Of a DNA stretch of 64,000 nt, positions 26,607-34,956 are shown in pieces. The notes beneath the pieces are model-generated. The model saw only the letters and a list, made by a program, of their open reading frames with translations. It did not search any database and was not told the origin of the DNA. How positions within the stretch are numbered: position 1 is the first letter of the stretch; the number at the start of each line of letters is the position of its first letter. The DNA lies in NCBI GenBank assembly GCA_029262375.1, contig JAJCZM010000043.1, positions 62,001-126,000 on the forward strand. The letters run 5' to 3'. The stretch comes from Deltaproteobacteria bacterium (GTDB lineage: Bacteria; Desulfobacterota; Binatia; UBA1149; SPBQ01). Position numbers and translations under genes: made by a program.

Positions 26607-28006
26607 GGCAGTGCTTCGGGTTGCTCCTTGGTATGCCTAACTAGCGCGGTAATGAGCGGCAACATGTCGCCGCCCTTCACCACATAGTCGGTTGCCCCCC
26701 AAGCGTCTACGACACTCGGCGGGTAATCGTCAGGGTAGCCCGTGTAGACGATGACAGGAATATGCCGTTTCGCGGCGAACATTTCATCCTCGCGAAGCGA
26801 CCGGCACACCTGGGCACCACCGCCCCCCGGCATGCTCGCATCGAGAATCACCGCATCCACATCGTGATGACGCAGCTTCGCGAGGCAGTCCTCGGCGCCG
26901 GAGGCCGTAACCACCTGATAGCCGGTACGCGAGAGATAGATGGATAGGATCTTTCGAGCGTCCGGCAAGTCGTCGACGACCATCACGGAAGGCCTCGTCC
27001 GTCTGCCGGTACGAACAGGGGCCCCCGGCGTGAACTCCTGTTGTAGGCGTACCTCGCGTTCCACCAGCTCTTCGAGCCGGCGTACCGTGCGCGCGTCCAT
27101 CGGCTCGAGCGCAGCTGCGGCCGGCGGCTGTCCTTCTTCGGCTGCAGCGGATGCGTCGCGCAGCGACGACGAAACGGTGACGACTCGCGCCGCCGTCGGA
27201 GAGGTCGCCACTTGGCCATCGAACCCACTCTCGGTCGATATCGGCGCTGGGGCAACGACCACCCGTGGGCTCTCAAAAGCCGGCTGGGATTGGGCTGGTT
27301 GCGCAGCCACGATGGGCAGCCTCTGCATCGGTTCCGAGACGGCGCCGGTAGGCGCAAGAGACTGCGGCTCCGATAGCGTCATGAAACGTTCTTCGAGTGT
27401 GCGAATCTCGGATCGCTGCTGCCAGGCCAACTCGCGCATGTCCTCGAAACGCGCGGAAAGATCGAGCAGGCGCGAATCGACATCGTGAACGCGTACGTCA
27501 AGATCGTGAGCGCGGCCTCGCAACTCCGCACCAAGCATTGCGATGTCTTCGCGAACGGCATGTAGCGAGTCCGCTAGCGCTGCAGCGAGTTCACTGCGAC
27601 TGACGCCCGCCTCTACCTGCACGGCCTGCTGAGCGGGCGTGGCAAGCGCGGCAGGTCCGGCGGCGACGGCTCGCTCTACCGGCTCGTAGCGCGGCGGCGC
27701 TTCGTCGATCGCGGCCGTTTCTTCTGCCGGCCAACCGGCATCCCCCTCGCCTACCTGAAGCTCGAGAGTCTCGAGTCGCTCGGCTTGGGATTCCAGCAGA
27801 TCGGTGACCTGGGCCAACAGATTGCCGGCTTGATCGACCTTGATGGAAAGCGTGGTGACGTTGGTTTCGAGGTCCGCGAGCGCGGCGCGATTCATCGGCG
27901 CCTGCTTCACGGCCGCCGGCTCAGGCTCCGCGTGGGCCTCAGCCTCCGACAGTCGGCGGATCAGATCCTCGACGTGCTTACGAACTTCTTCGAGAGTATC
28001 GGCCAA
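26603..28006 (-). CDS. Coiled-coil protein with C-terminal response-regulator receiver
   Basis: 467 residues. The N-terminal half contains heptad-rich coiled coil (EEVRKHVEDLIRRLSEAEAH; TNVTTLSIKVDQAGNLLAQV; ERLETLELQVGE) and a second coiled segment around 150-220. A low-complexity Ala/Gln/Pro linker follows. The last 125 residues are a receiver: VMVVDDLPDARKIL, AVILDASMPGGGG with the phospho-Asp, VIVYTG and DYVVKGGD. A receiver at the C-terminus after a long coiled coil is unusual; such proteins often act as scaffold or localisation factors. It is followed directly by the exported protein at 25926. Confidence 0.85.
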   Translation of the reverse strand: MADTLEEVRKHVEDLIRRLSEAEAHAEPEPAAVKQAPMNRAALADLETNVTTLSIKVDQAGNLLAQVTDLLESQAERLETLELQVGEGDAGWPAEETAAIDEAPPRYEPVERAVAAGPAALATPAQQAVQVEAGVSRSELAAALADSLHAVREDIAMLGAELRGRAHDLDVRVHDVDSRLLDLSARFEDMRELAWQQRSEIRTLEERFMTLSEPQSLAPTGAVSEPMQRLPIVAAQPAQSQPAFESPRVVVAPAPISTESGFDGQVATSPTAARVVTVSSSLRDASAAAEEGQPPAAAALEPMDARTVRRLEELVEREVRLQQEFTPGAPVRTGRRTRPSVMVVDDLPDARKILSIYLSRTGYQVVTASGAEDCLAKLRHHDVDAVILDASMPGGGGAQVCRSLREDEMFAAKRHIPVIVYTGYPDDYPPSVVDAWGATDYVVKGGDMLPLITALVRHTKEQPEALP

Positions 28007-28173
28007 ATCCTACCGCTCCATCCTTCCTGCCTGCTCCAAACTTCGTCCCCCGAAGGTTCGAGGGCGCCGAACGCGCAGCGCGCACGCACGACGATGACAA
28101 AGGGCCGGTCGCATCCGTTAACACCCCCGCGAGACTGTAGTCAACCGGCCGCCCGAGCGGCACGCCGATGAAT

Positions 28174-28728
28174 TCACGCGCCCTCGCGTTCTCGGGCGTA
28201 GTTTTGGCGAGGCAGTGTGGGCAGGTTCATCACGCTTTTCGGGAAGAAACGAACGATATAGCCGACGATGTCCTTGACCGAGATGATCCCGACCGGGACG
28301 CGTGCATTATCGACCAGCGGCACATGGCGGTACCCCCCGACACTCATTTTGTTGAGGGCATAGGCGATAGCGTCCGTTGTACGCAGGTACTCCGGGTTCT
28401 CCGTCATGAGCTTCCGAACGGGTGTTTTGGCTGGATCGATGCCTCGACCGACCACATTGGCGAGAACGTCACGCTCCGTGAAGATCCCCTTCAACTTGTC
28501 GGCGCGGCACACGAGCACACAGCCGATTCGGTGATCCTGCATGAGCGTGATCGCCTCGATGGCAGGGGCCTGGGGTTCGACGATGATCGGGGCGCGAGGC
28601 TTGAGTTCGCTGATGGGTGCCGAGAGCATCTTCTCATCGAAGGCTCGAGGTTCCTCAGCCTCGTCGAGGCTACGCTCGGCCTCGTCGATAAACTCCTTTA
28701 CTGCTTCATCTTTTTCATCGGGAGGCAT
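28174..28728 (-). CDS. Tandem CBS-domain protein
   Basis: 184 residues. After an acidic helical lead (about 45 residues), two CBS units are visible: PRAPIIVEPQAPAIEAITLM ... GIFTERDVLAN and MTENPEYLRTTDAIAYALNK ... GIISVKDIVGYIV. CBS pairs bind adenosyl nucleotides. It starts 22 bases after korB on the same strand, so it may be transcribed with korAB and report energy charge to that pathway; this is an inference. Confidence 0.88.
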   Translation of the reverse strand: MPPDEKDEAVKEFIDEAERSLDEAEEPRAFDEKMLSAPISELKPRAPIIVEPQAPAIEAITLMQDHRIGCVLVCRADKLKGIFTERDVLANVVGRGIDPAKTPVRKLMTENPEYLRTTDAIAYALNKMSVGGYRHVPLVDNARVPVGIISVKDIVGYIVRFFPKSVMNLPTLPRQNYAREREGA

Positions 28729-28750
28729 GTTCGAGATGCTCCATCCGCCC

Positions 28751-29797
28751 TCAGTCTACGACCCAGGAATCACCCGTTGCAAACAGCCGGTCAAAGTCGC
28801 CTGCAGCCTCTTTTTGCCGCGCAGCGTCGATCTGGCCGTGGACACTCTGTTCGTAGATCGGTCGATCAACCGCCCGCAGAACGCCGAGTGGCACCGGCAT
28901 CGGGGGCTGCGCTCCGGCGGTCTGCCAATCGAGGCTAGCCAAGAAGAACGATTTGGCGTCGTTCGCAACATCATGAACGAGGATATCCTCGTCGATACCT
29001 TCATCCTCGTTCACCGACACGACTTCCGGGCGCATTTCTCGGCTGAGACGGATGCCCTTTCGATCGCTCTCCGGGCCAAACAGCATCGGCTTGCCGTTTT
29101 CGAGCAGTAGCTGCCGATACGCGCGGCCGTCGTCGTCGGTCACTTCTGAGAAGACACCATCGTTGAAGATCGGACAGTTCTGCAGAATCTCGACGAACGA
29201 TGTCCCCTTATGCTCGACCGCCGCATGCAGCACGCTCTGTAGATGCTTCTGCTCCACGTCGATCGTGCGTGCGACAAACGTCGCCCCGGCACCGAGTGCC
29301 AGTGCTGCGGTATCGAACGGCTGATCGACCACACCCATCGGACTCGACTTCGTGATCTGCCCGAGTCGCGATGTCGGCGAGTACTGCCCTTTCGTCAGGC
29401 CGTAGACCTCGTTGTTGAAGAGCAAGATGTTGACGTCGAGGTTGCGACGCAGAATGTGGATCAGGTGGTTGCCGCCGATACTGAGCCCGTCACCGTCGCC
29501 TGTCACGATCCAAACCGAAAGATCGGGACGTGCCAGCTTCACTCCCGTCGCCAGCGCGGGCGCGCGGCCGTGAATGCTGTGGAAGCCATACGTGTTCATG
29601 TAGTACGGAAAGCGGCTCGAACAGCCGATGCCGGAGACGAACACGACGTTCTCGCGAGGTACGCCGAGTTCGGGCATTACCTTCTGCACCTGCGCAAGGA
29701 TGGCGTAATCGCCACAGCCGGGGCACCAGCGCACGTCCTGATCGCTGACGAAGTCTTTGCGGGTCTGTTTGGTCACGTCGACGGCTGTAGTACTCAC
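28751..29797 (-). CDS. korB: 2-oxoacid:ferredoxin oxidoreductase beta subunit (KorB-like)
   Basis: The GTG at 29797 overlaps the KorA stop (GTGA), giving 348 residues and deciding the start over the longer open frame. The N-terminal WCPGCGDYAILAQVQKVM is the KorB signature. The TPP site is TGDGDGLSIGGNHLIHILRR and the adjacent NNEVYGLTKGQYSPTS. There is no ferredoxin domain, as expected for the two-subunit KGOR-type enzyme. It oxidatively decarboxylates a 2-oxoacid (2-oxoglutarate or a relative) with reduction of ferredoxin, or the reverse. The substrate cannot be fixed from the sequence. Confidence 0.93.
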   Translation of the reverse strand: MSTTAVDVTKQTRKDFVSDQDVRWCPGCGDYAILAQVQKVMPELGVPRENVVFVSGIGCSSRFPYYMNTYGFHSIHGRAPALATGVKLARPDLSVWIVTGDGDGLSIGGNHLIHILRRNLDVNILLFNNEVYGLTKGQYSPTSRLGQITKSSPMGVVDQPFDTAALALGAGATFVARTIDVEQKHLQSVLHAAVEHKGTSFVEILQNCPIFNDGVFSEVTDDDGRAYRQLLLENGKPMLFGPESDRKGIRLSREMRPEVVSVNEDEGIDEDILVHDVANDAKSFFLASLDWQTAGAQPPMPVPLGVLRAVDRPIYEQSVHGQIDAARQKEAAGDFDRLFATGDSWVVD

Positions 29798-31677
29798 GCG
29801 CGTTTCTCCATGAGGCCCTTGATTTCGGCAACCAGTTCGCCGGTCTTGAAGGGCTGCCCCTGCATCCTGTTGATCGGTACCGCGTCTACTAGGAACCGCT
29901 CGCGCAGCACGCGAACGAGTTGTCCCATGTTCAGTTCCGCCACGATCACGCGCTTGTATCGCGCAATGAGTTCGCCGATTTCGGGCGGTAGCGGGTTGAG
30001 CCAACGCAGATGCGCATGCGCTATAGGCTGCCCCTGGGAATTGAGTTCCTTTACGGCCGCGTACAGTGCGCCATAGGTCGATCCCCAACTGATCACGAGC
30101 GTATCGGCGTCGGGATCCCCCATCACCTCGAGCGGCTGCAATTCGTCGGCGATGCGCTCGATCTTGCTCGCACGAACCCTGATCATGCGTTCGTGGTTTT
30201 GCGGCATGTAGCTGATGTTGCCCGAGTTGTAGTCCTTCTCCAGACCACCGACTCGATGTTCGAGGCCTGGGGTACCGGGTACGACCCAAGGTCGAGAAAG
30301 CGTGTCCTCATCGCGGAGATAAGGGTGGAACCCCAAGGTTTCCGTCCAGAACTTCGCGGCAATTTCCGGCAGGTCGGCGAAGCTCGGCGTCTTCCACGGC
30401 CTCGATCCGTTCGCCAAGAATCCGTCGGACAACACGATCACCGGCGTCATATATCGGATGGCGACACGAACCGCCTCGAATGCCGCGTCGAAACAGTCGG
30501 TCGGCGACGACGGCGCGATAACCGCGACCGGACATTCACCGTGACGTCCGTACAACGCCTGCAGCAGATCGGACTGCTCAGGCTTGGTAGGCAACCCCGT
30601 ACTGGGGCCGCCGCGCTGCACATTCACGACGATCATCGGAAGCTCGACCATCACCGCCAGTCCCAGCGTCTCGCCTTTGAGCGACACACCGGGGCCGGAG
30701 GTACCGGTGACGGCGACCGAACCGCTGAACGACGCTCCGAGCGCGACGCCCGCGGCCGCTATCTCGTCTTCCGCCTGGAATGTGATGACGCCGAAATCCT
30801 TGTGCGCCGCCAATTCATGCAGGATGTCGCTCGCCGGAGTAATCGGATACGACGCGTAGAATAACTGCTTGTCTGCCTTGGCGGCGGCCGCCATCAGGCC
30901 CCAGGCCAAGGCCTTGTTGCCGGTAATGTTGGTATAGCGACCGGGCTCGATATCGGCTTCCGGCACCTGATAAGTGGCCGCAAACGCCTCGGTCGTCTCT
31001 CCGTAGTTCCATCCCGCATGAAACGCGCGCCGGTTGGCCTCGATCAACTCGGGCTTTTTGAACTTCGCTTCGATCCACCGAAGCGTCGCGTCAGTCGGTC
31101 GGTTGAATAGCCAAGAACACAGACCCAGGGCGAAGAAGTTCTTGCAGCGCACGACCGACTTCTGCGGCAGTCCGAGATCCTTGAGCGCCTCGACCGTCAT
31201 CTTGGTGATCGGTACGGAGAAGAGGCGATACCGATCGGTCAGGCCTTCCGCCTCGAGCGGATTCCCCTCGAACCCCGCTTTACGCAGATTCGACTTACTG
31301 AATGCATCGTTGTCGGCAATGAGAATGCCGCCTTCGACGAGGTCATCCACGTTGACCGCGTAAGCAGCAGGGTTCATCACGACGAGCACGTCAGGCTCAT
31401 CACCGGGCGTGAAGATGTGCTGGCTCGAGAAGTTCAGCTGAAATCCGCTAACGCCCGCCAGAGTGCCTGCAGGCGCACGTATCTCAGCCGGGAAGTCCGG
31501 CAGCGTCACGATGTCGTTGCCGGCCATAGCGCTCTGATTGGTAAACTGTGTGCCCGTCAGCTGCATTCCGTCGCCGGAATCTCCGGCGAACCGAATGACG
31601 ACGTGCTCTCTGCTCTCAACGGGCTTGGTCGAACGACCGGACTTGTCGCTGCTGGTGAAACCGGATGGTGCGCCCAT
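29794..31677 (-). CDS. korA: 2-oxoacid:ferredoxin oxidoreductase alpha subunit (KorA-like, gamma-alpha fusion)
   Basis: 627 residues. An N-terminal gamma-type domain (VVIRFAGDSGDGMQLTGTQF to about residue 190) is fused to the alpha domain (from ASYPITPASDILHELAAH). TGTSGPGVSLKGE and VNVQRGGPSTGLPTKPEQSD are the core alpha motifs for CoA and TPP-dimer contacts. GGGAGA-like bases (CACGGGAGATC) 9 bases upstream form an RBS for ATG 31677. It forms the KorAB complex with the coupled downstream gene. Two inverted repeats upstream may be regulatory. Confidence 0.93.
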   Translation of the reverse strand: MGAPSGFTSSDKSGRSTKPVESREHVVIRFAGDSGDGMQLTGTQFTNQSAMAGNDIVTLPDFPAEIRAPAGTLAGVSGFQLNFSSQHIFTPGDEPDVLVVMNPAAYAVNVDDLVEGGILIADNDAFSKSNLRKAGFEGNPLEAEGLTDRYRLFSVPITKMTVEALKDLGLPQKSVVRCKNFFALGLCSWLFNRPTDATLRWIEAKFKKPELIEANRRAFHAGWNYGETTEAFAATYQVPEADIEPGRYTNITGNKALAWGLMAAAAKADKQLFYASYPITPASDILHELAAHKDFGVITFQAEDEIAAAGVALGASFSGSVAVTGTSGPGVSLKGETLGLAVMVELPMIVVNVQRGGPSTGLPTKPEQSDLLQALYGRHGECPVAVIAPSSPTDCFDAAFEAVRVAIRYMTPVIVLSDGFLANGSRPWKTPSFADLPEIAAKFWTETLGFHPYLRDEDTLSRPWVVPGTPGLEHRVGGLEKDYNSGNISYMPQNHERMIRVRASKIERIADELQPLEVMGDPDADTLVISWGSTYGALYAAVKELNSQGQPIAHAHLRWLNPLPPEIGELIARYKRVIVAELNMGQLVRVLRERFLVDAVPINRMQGQPFKTGELVAEIKGLMEKRA

Positions 31678-31771
31678 CTGTCGGATCTCCCGTGCCCTGT
31701 CTTACCGGCGGAATCCTGCGGGCTGAGAAAGCGACGCAAGAACGGAAAAATTCCGCAGGCATCAGGGCTGC

Positions 31772-31786
31772 TTTAGAATCTCTAAA
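31772..31786. promoter_or_regulatory. Inverted repeat TTTAGA-ATC-TCTAAA upstream of korA
   Basis: A perfect 6-3-6 dyad centred 102 bases before the korA start, with a partial third copy (TCTAAAA) directly next to it. On the minus strand it follows a weak promoter-like pair (TTGGAA, 17 bases, TACTTT), placing the dyad near +1. The position suits a repressor operator. The regulator is unknown. Confidence 0.4.
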
Positions 31787-31823
31787 CTCTAAAAGTATTT
31801 CGCGGTGATAACGATTCCAAATC

Positions 31824-31839
31824 TTTCGAGCCCTCGAAA
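31824..31839. promoter_or_regulatory. Palindrome TTTCGAG-CC-CTCGAAA between lpxL-like gene and korA
   Basis: A perfect 7-2-7 inverted repeat starting 12 bases after the stop of the acyltransferase gene at 31851. It could be a terminator stem for that gene (a short T-containing tail GATTTGG follows on the minus strand) or an operator for korA. Confidence 0.35.
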
Positions 31840-31850
31840 TACATTTTCTC

Positions 31851-32903
31851 TTATCTCTGTGAATGCGCCTCGGGCTCGTTAAGTTCAACTGTAGCAGGGG
31901 TTATCTCGGACTGAGCGGGCTTGGCGGGGCCGGCAGGTCCAAAGGGTTCGGCAGGATTGGCAGCTTCAGAAGGCGGACGCGTCTTCCACCGCCGATGCGC
32001 CCAGTTCCACTGCTTCGGCTGAGCACGCACGGCTGCCTCGATTTCGCGCGTATACCGCTGTGTGAGCTCGGCCGCCGCAGCCTTCCGATCTGTAGGCGCT
32101 TGCGGCGGTGCAATGGGCTTTCCGGTCCGAGCCGAGAGGCCACCGTCGTCATCCCAAACCGCGAACACGGGCAGGACCGAAGCGCCGGATGCCATCGACA
32201 ACCGCGCGAGGAATGTGGACGTCGATGCCGGTCGGCCGAACATGTCGACGAAGATGCCGCGACCCGGCGGCTGGTTCTGATCCAGTGGGGCGACGATGAT
32301 GCCGCCGCGTGCCAGCACGCGCATCGCCTCTCGCACCGCCGCACCGCGCCCGAGTGTCCCCAGCCCTGCTCGACGACGCGCGTCCTCGAGATGCTGATTG
32401 ACGAGTTCGTTGCTCATCGCCCGATGGAAAAGAAGGATCTCGCGGTTCGGTGCACCCGCCATGCGCGCCAGCAGTTCGAAGTTGGCTGTGTGGGCGCTCA
32501 GAACGAGCAGTCCGCGATCGGGGTCTGCAAGAGAAGTCAGCAGACGATCGAGTTCGAGTAGCGTCGTTGTCCGTGGTGCCGCCAACAAGGCATCGACGTG
32601 CGCCAGTTCGCCGCCCAACCGCCCCCAGTTGGTGAACGCCGCGCGAGTGGCTTCGGCGCGCCGCTGCGGCGTCCAATCGGGGAAGGCGATTTCGAGATTG
32701 TGTGCGACGATGTCGCGGTGATGGGGGTCGAGCCGCATGACCAAGGCAGCCAGGCTCTCTAGTGCTCTACACAACAACGGCCGCGGTACGAGCGTGGCAA
32801 CGAGCAGTACGAGCCGAAGCGCCGCATACTGCAGCCAATGTCCGACGGTTCTTACCAAGAGAGCCCAGTGTAGCGCCCTCAGCGAGCGCCACCAAACGGC
32901 CAA
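31851..32903 (-). CDS. LpxL/HtrB-type lipid A acyltransferase
   Basis: 350 residues with one N-terminal hydrophobic segment (LRLVLLVATLVPRPLL). The H-x4-E catalytic motif is in LVLSAHTANFELLARMAG. DQNQPPGRGIFVDMFGRPAS is the second family block and WNWAHRRWKTRP the conserved C-terminal block (usual form W-x-HRR-W/F-K-TRP). A Pro/Ala/Glu-rich tail of about 40 residues is extra and is probably disordered. It acylates lipid A precursors at the inner face of the cytoplasmic membrane. The gene is divergent from ecm with only 61 bases between. Confidence 0.9.
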   Translation of the reverse strand: MAVWWRSLRALHWALLVRTVGHWLQYAALRLVLLVATLVPRPLLCRALESLAALVMRLDPHHRDIVAHNLEIAFPDWTPQRRAEATRAAFTNWGRLGGELAHVDALLAAPRTTTLLELDRLLTSLADPDRGLLVLSAHTANFELLARMAGAPNREILLFHRAMSNELVNQHLEDARRRAGLGTLGRGAAVREAMRVLARGGIIVAPLDQNQPPGRGIFVDMFGRPASTSTFLARLSMASGASVLPVFAVWDDDGGLSARTGKPIAPPQAPTDRKAAAAELTQRYTREIEAAVRAQPKQWNWAHRRWKTRPPSEAANPAEPFGPAGPAKPAQSEITPATVELNEPEAHSQR

Positions 32904-32964
32904 ACCGCCGCCAAACCGTCGCCTTGTGGCTCGCTCCGAGCCCTGCTAAGCCTCGAAAAGTACC

Positions 32965-34956
32965 ATGACGACTTCTGCAGACAGCTTGGAACAAAAACGT
33001 GACCGTCCCTGGATCATGCGCACCTACTCGGGGCACAGCAGCGCGGCGGCGTCCAACGAGTTATATCGCAGCAACCTCGCGAAGGGGCAGACCGGCCTGA
33101 GCGTCGCCTTCGATCTGCCGACCCAGACGGGCTACGACTCCGACGCCGCGATCGCGCGCGGCGAAGTAGGTAAGGTCGGTGTACCGGTCTGCAGCATCTC
33201 CGACATGGAGACGCTGTTCAAAGACATCCCGCTCGATCGCATGAATACGTCGATGACGATCAATGCGACAGGGGCATGGCTGCTCGCGCTCTACGTCGCA
33301 ACAGCCGAGCGTCAGGGGGCCGATGAGTCCGTTCTCCAGGGCACGATTCAGAACGACATCATCAAGGAGTATCTCTCGCGCGGCACGTACGTCTTCCCGC
33401 CCAGCGACTCGATGCGCCTGACCGGCGATGTGATCGCCTACACCGTTACCAATATTCCGAAGTGGAACCCGATCAATATCTGCAGCTACCACCTGCAAGA
33501 GGCCGGCGCGACACCGGTAGAGGAACTAGCTTTCACGATCGCCAACGCCATCGCCGTCCTCGACGAGGTGCGAAAGCGCGACGCGGTGACACCGGAAGTA
33601 TTCTCGAAGGTTTACGGACGCATTTCGTTCTTCGTCAACGCCGGTCTTCGATTCGTCGAAGAGATCTGCAAGATGCGCGCGTTCGTCGAGATCTGGGACG
33701 AACTCGGCCGCCAACGTTACGATATCCAAGACCCGAAGATGCGCAGGTTCCGTTACGGCGTTCAGGTGAACTCGCTCGGCCTCACCGAGCAACAGCCTGA
33801 GAACAACGCCATTCGGATCGCACTCGAAATGTTGGCTGTGGTACTTTCGAAAGACGCACGAGCACGAGCCATTCAGCTTCCCGCTTGGAACGAAGCGCTC
33901 GGTCTCCCGCGTCCCTGGGACCAGCAATGGGCACTGAGCACCCAGCTGATCATGGCGTTCGAGACCGACATTCTCGAGTACGCCGACATCTTTAACGGCT
34001 CCGAGGTCATCGCCGCTAAAGTGAAGGCCTTGGCAGCCGAGGCCCGAGAAGAGATGGCTCGCATCGAGGACCTCGGCGGTGCCGTGGCCGCCGTCGAGTC
34101 GAGCTACATGAAGCAACGGCTCGTCGAGTCGAACACGCAGCGGCTGAGACGCATCGAAGCCGGAACGCAGATCGTCGTCGGCGTGAATTCCTACGTGGAG
34201 TGCGAAGCCTCGCCGCTCACGTCGAATCTCGACGGCGCAATCATGAAAGTAGACCCCGCGGCCGAGCGTGCTCAAATCGAACGCCTGAACGCGCATCGTG
34301 CCGGCCGAAATCAGGCGGACGTAGACTCCGCTCTTGCCAACCTGCGCGACGTCGCAAACAACGGCGACAACGTGATGCCCGCATCCATCCGTTGCGGTCT
34401 GGCAGGTGTGACTACCGGCGAATGGACTGACACGCTGCGCGGTGTTTTCGGCGAGTACCGCGCGCCGACCGGCGTCGGCGGCCAGACCCTTGCCGAGACG
34501 GATCGCGTCGTCGAACTGCGCGGCCGCGTAGCAGGTATCTCCGAGAAGCTCGGGCACACACCGCGAATCCTGGTCGGCAAGCCCGGGCTCGACGGACACA
34601 GCAACGGCGCCGAACAGATTGCGGTGCGCGCGCGCGACGTCGGCATGGACGTGATCTATCAAGGAATCCGACTGACGCCGGAAGAGATCATCACCACCGC
34701 CTCTCAAGAAGACGTTGACGTGATCGGCCTGAGCATCCTTTCGGGATCACACATGACGCTCGTCCCGGCGATCATCGAAGGGCTCGAGACTGCAGGCATG
34801 ACCGATATTCCGGTCGTGGTCGGCGGGATCATACCGGACGAGGATGCCGCCGAGCTGCGCAAACGCGGTGTCGCCGGCGTGTACACTCCCAAGGACTACG
34901 AGCTGAGCGACGTCATGGCCGACATTCTCAGCCTGATAGAGCAGCGCCGCGGCTAG
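32965..34956 (+). CDS. ecm: Ethylmalonyl-CoA mutase (MeaA/Ecm), B12-dependent
   Basis: 663 residues. The opening RPWIMRTYSGHSSAAASNEL and RSNLAKGQTGLSVAFDLPTQ are near-signature for ethylmalonyl-CoA mutase as opposed to methylmalonyl-CoA mutase. The TIM-barrel region (CSYHLQEAGATPVEELAF; RFVEEICKMRAFVEIW) is intact. The C-terminal cobalamin domain has LDGHSNGAEQ (D-x-H-x2-G His ligand), SILSGSH and PVVVGGIIP. It rearranges (2R)-ethylmalonyl-CoA to methylsuccinyl-CoA in the ethylmalonyl-CoA pathway of acetyl-CoA assimilation. The other pathway genes are not in the window. Its stop overlaps the convergent beta-helix gene by 4 bases. Confidence 0.9.
   Translation: MTTSADSLEQKRDRPWIMRTYSGHSSAAASNELYRSNLAKGQTGLSVAFDLPTQTGYDSDAAIARGEVGKVGVPVCSISDMETLFKDIPLDRMNTSMTINATGAWLLALYVATAERQGADESVLQGTIQNDIIKEYLSRGTYVFPPSDSMRLTGDVIAYTVTNIPKWNPINICSYHLQEAGATPVEELAFTIANAIAVLDEVRKRDAVTPEVFSKVYGRISFFVNAGLRFVEEICKMRAFVEIWDELGRQRYDIQDPKMRRFRYGVQVNSLGLTEQQPENNAIRIALEMLAVVLSKDARARAIQLPAWNEALGLPRPWDQQWALSTQLIMAFETDILEYADIFNGSEVIAAKVKALAAEAREEMARIEDLGGAVAAVESSYMKQRLVESNTQRLRRIEAGTQIVVGVNSYVECEASPLTSNLDGAIMKVDPAAERAQIERLNAHRAGRNQADVDSALANLRDVANNGDNVMPASIRCGLAGVTTGEWTDTLRGVFGEYRAPTGVGGQTLAETDRVVELRGRVAGISEKLGHTPRILVGKPGLDGHSNGAEQIAVRARDVGMDVIYQGIRLTPEEIITTASQEDVDVIGLSILSGSHMTLVPAIIEGLETAGMTDIPVVVGGIIPDEDAAELRKRGVAGVYTPKDYELSDVMADILSLIEQRRG

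Noticed and set aside
33526-34707. 393-codon minus-strand frame
   Set aside because: Opposite the well-supported ecm gene; GC-rich codon-position artefact.
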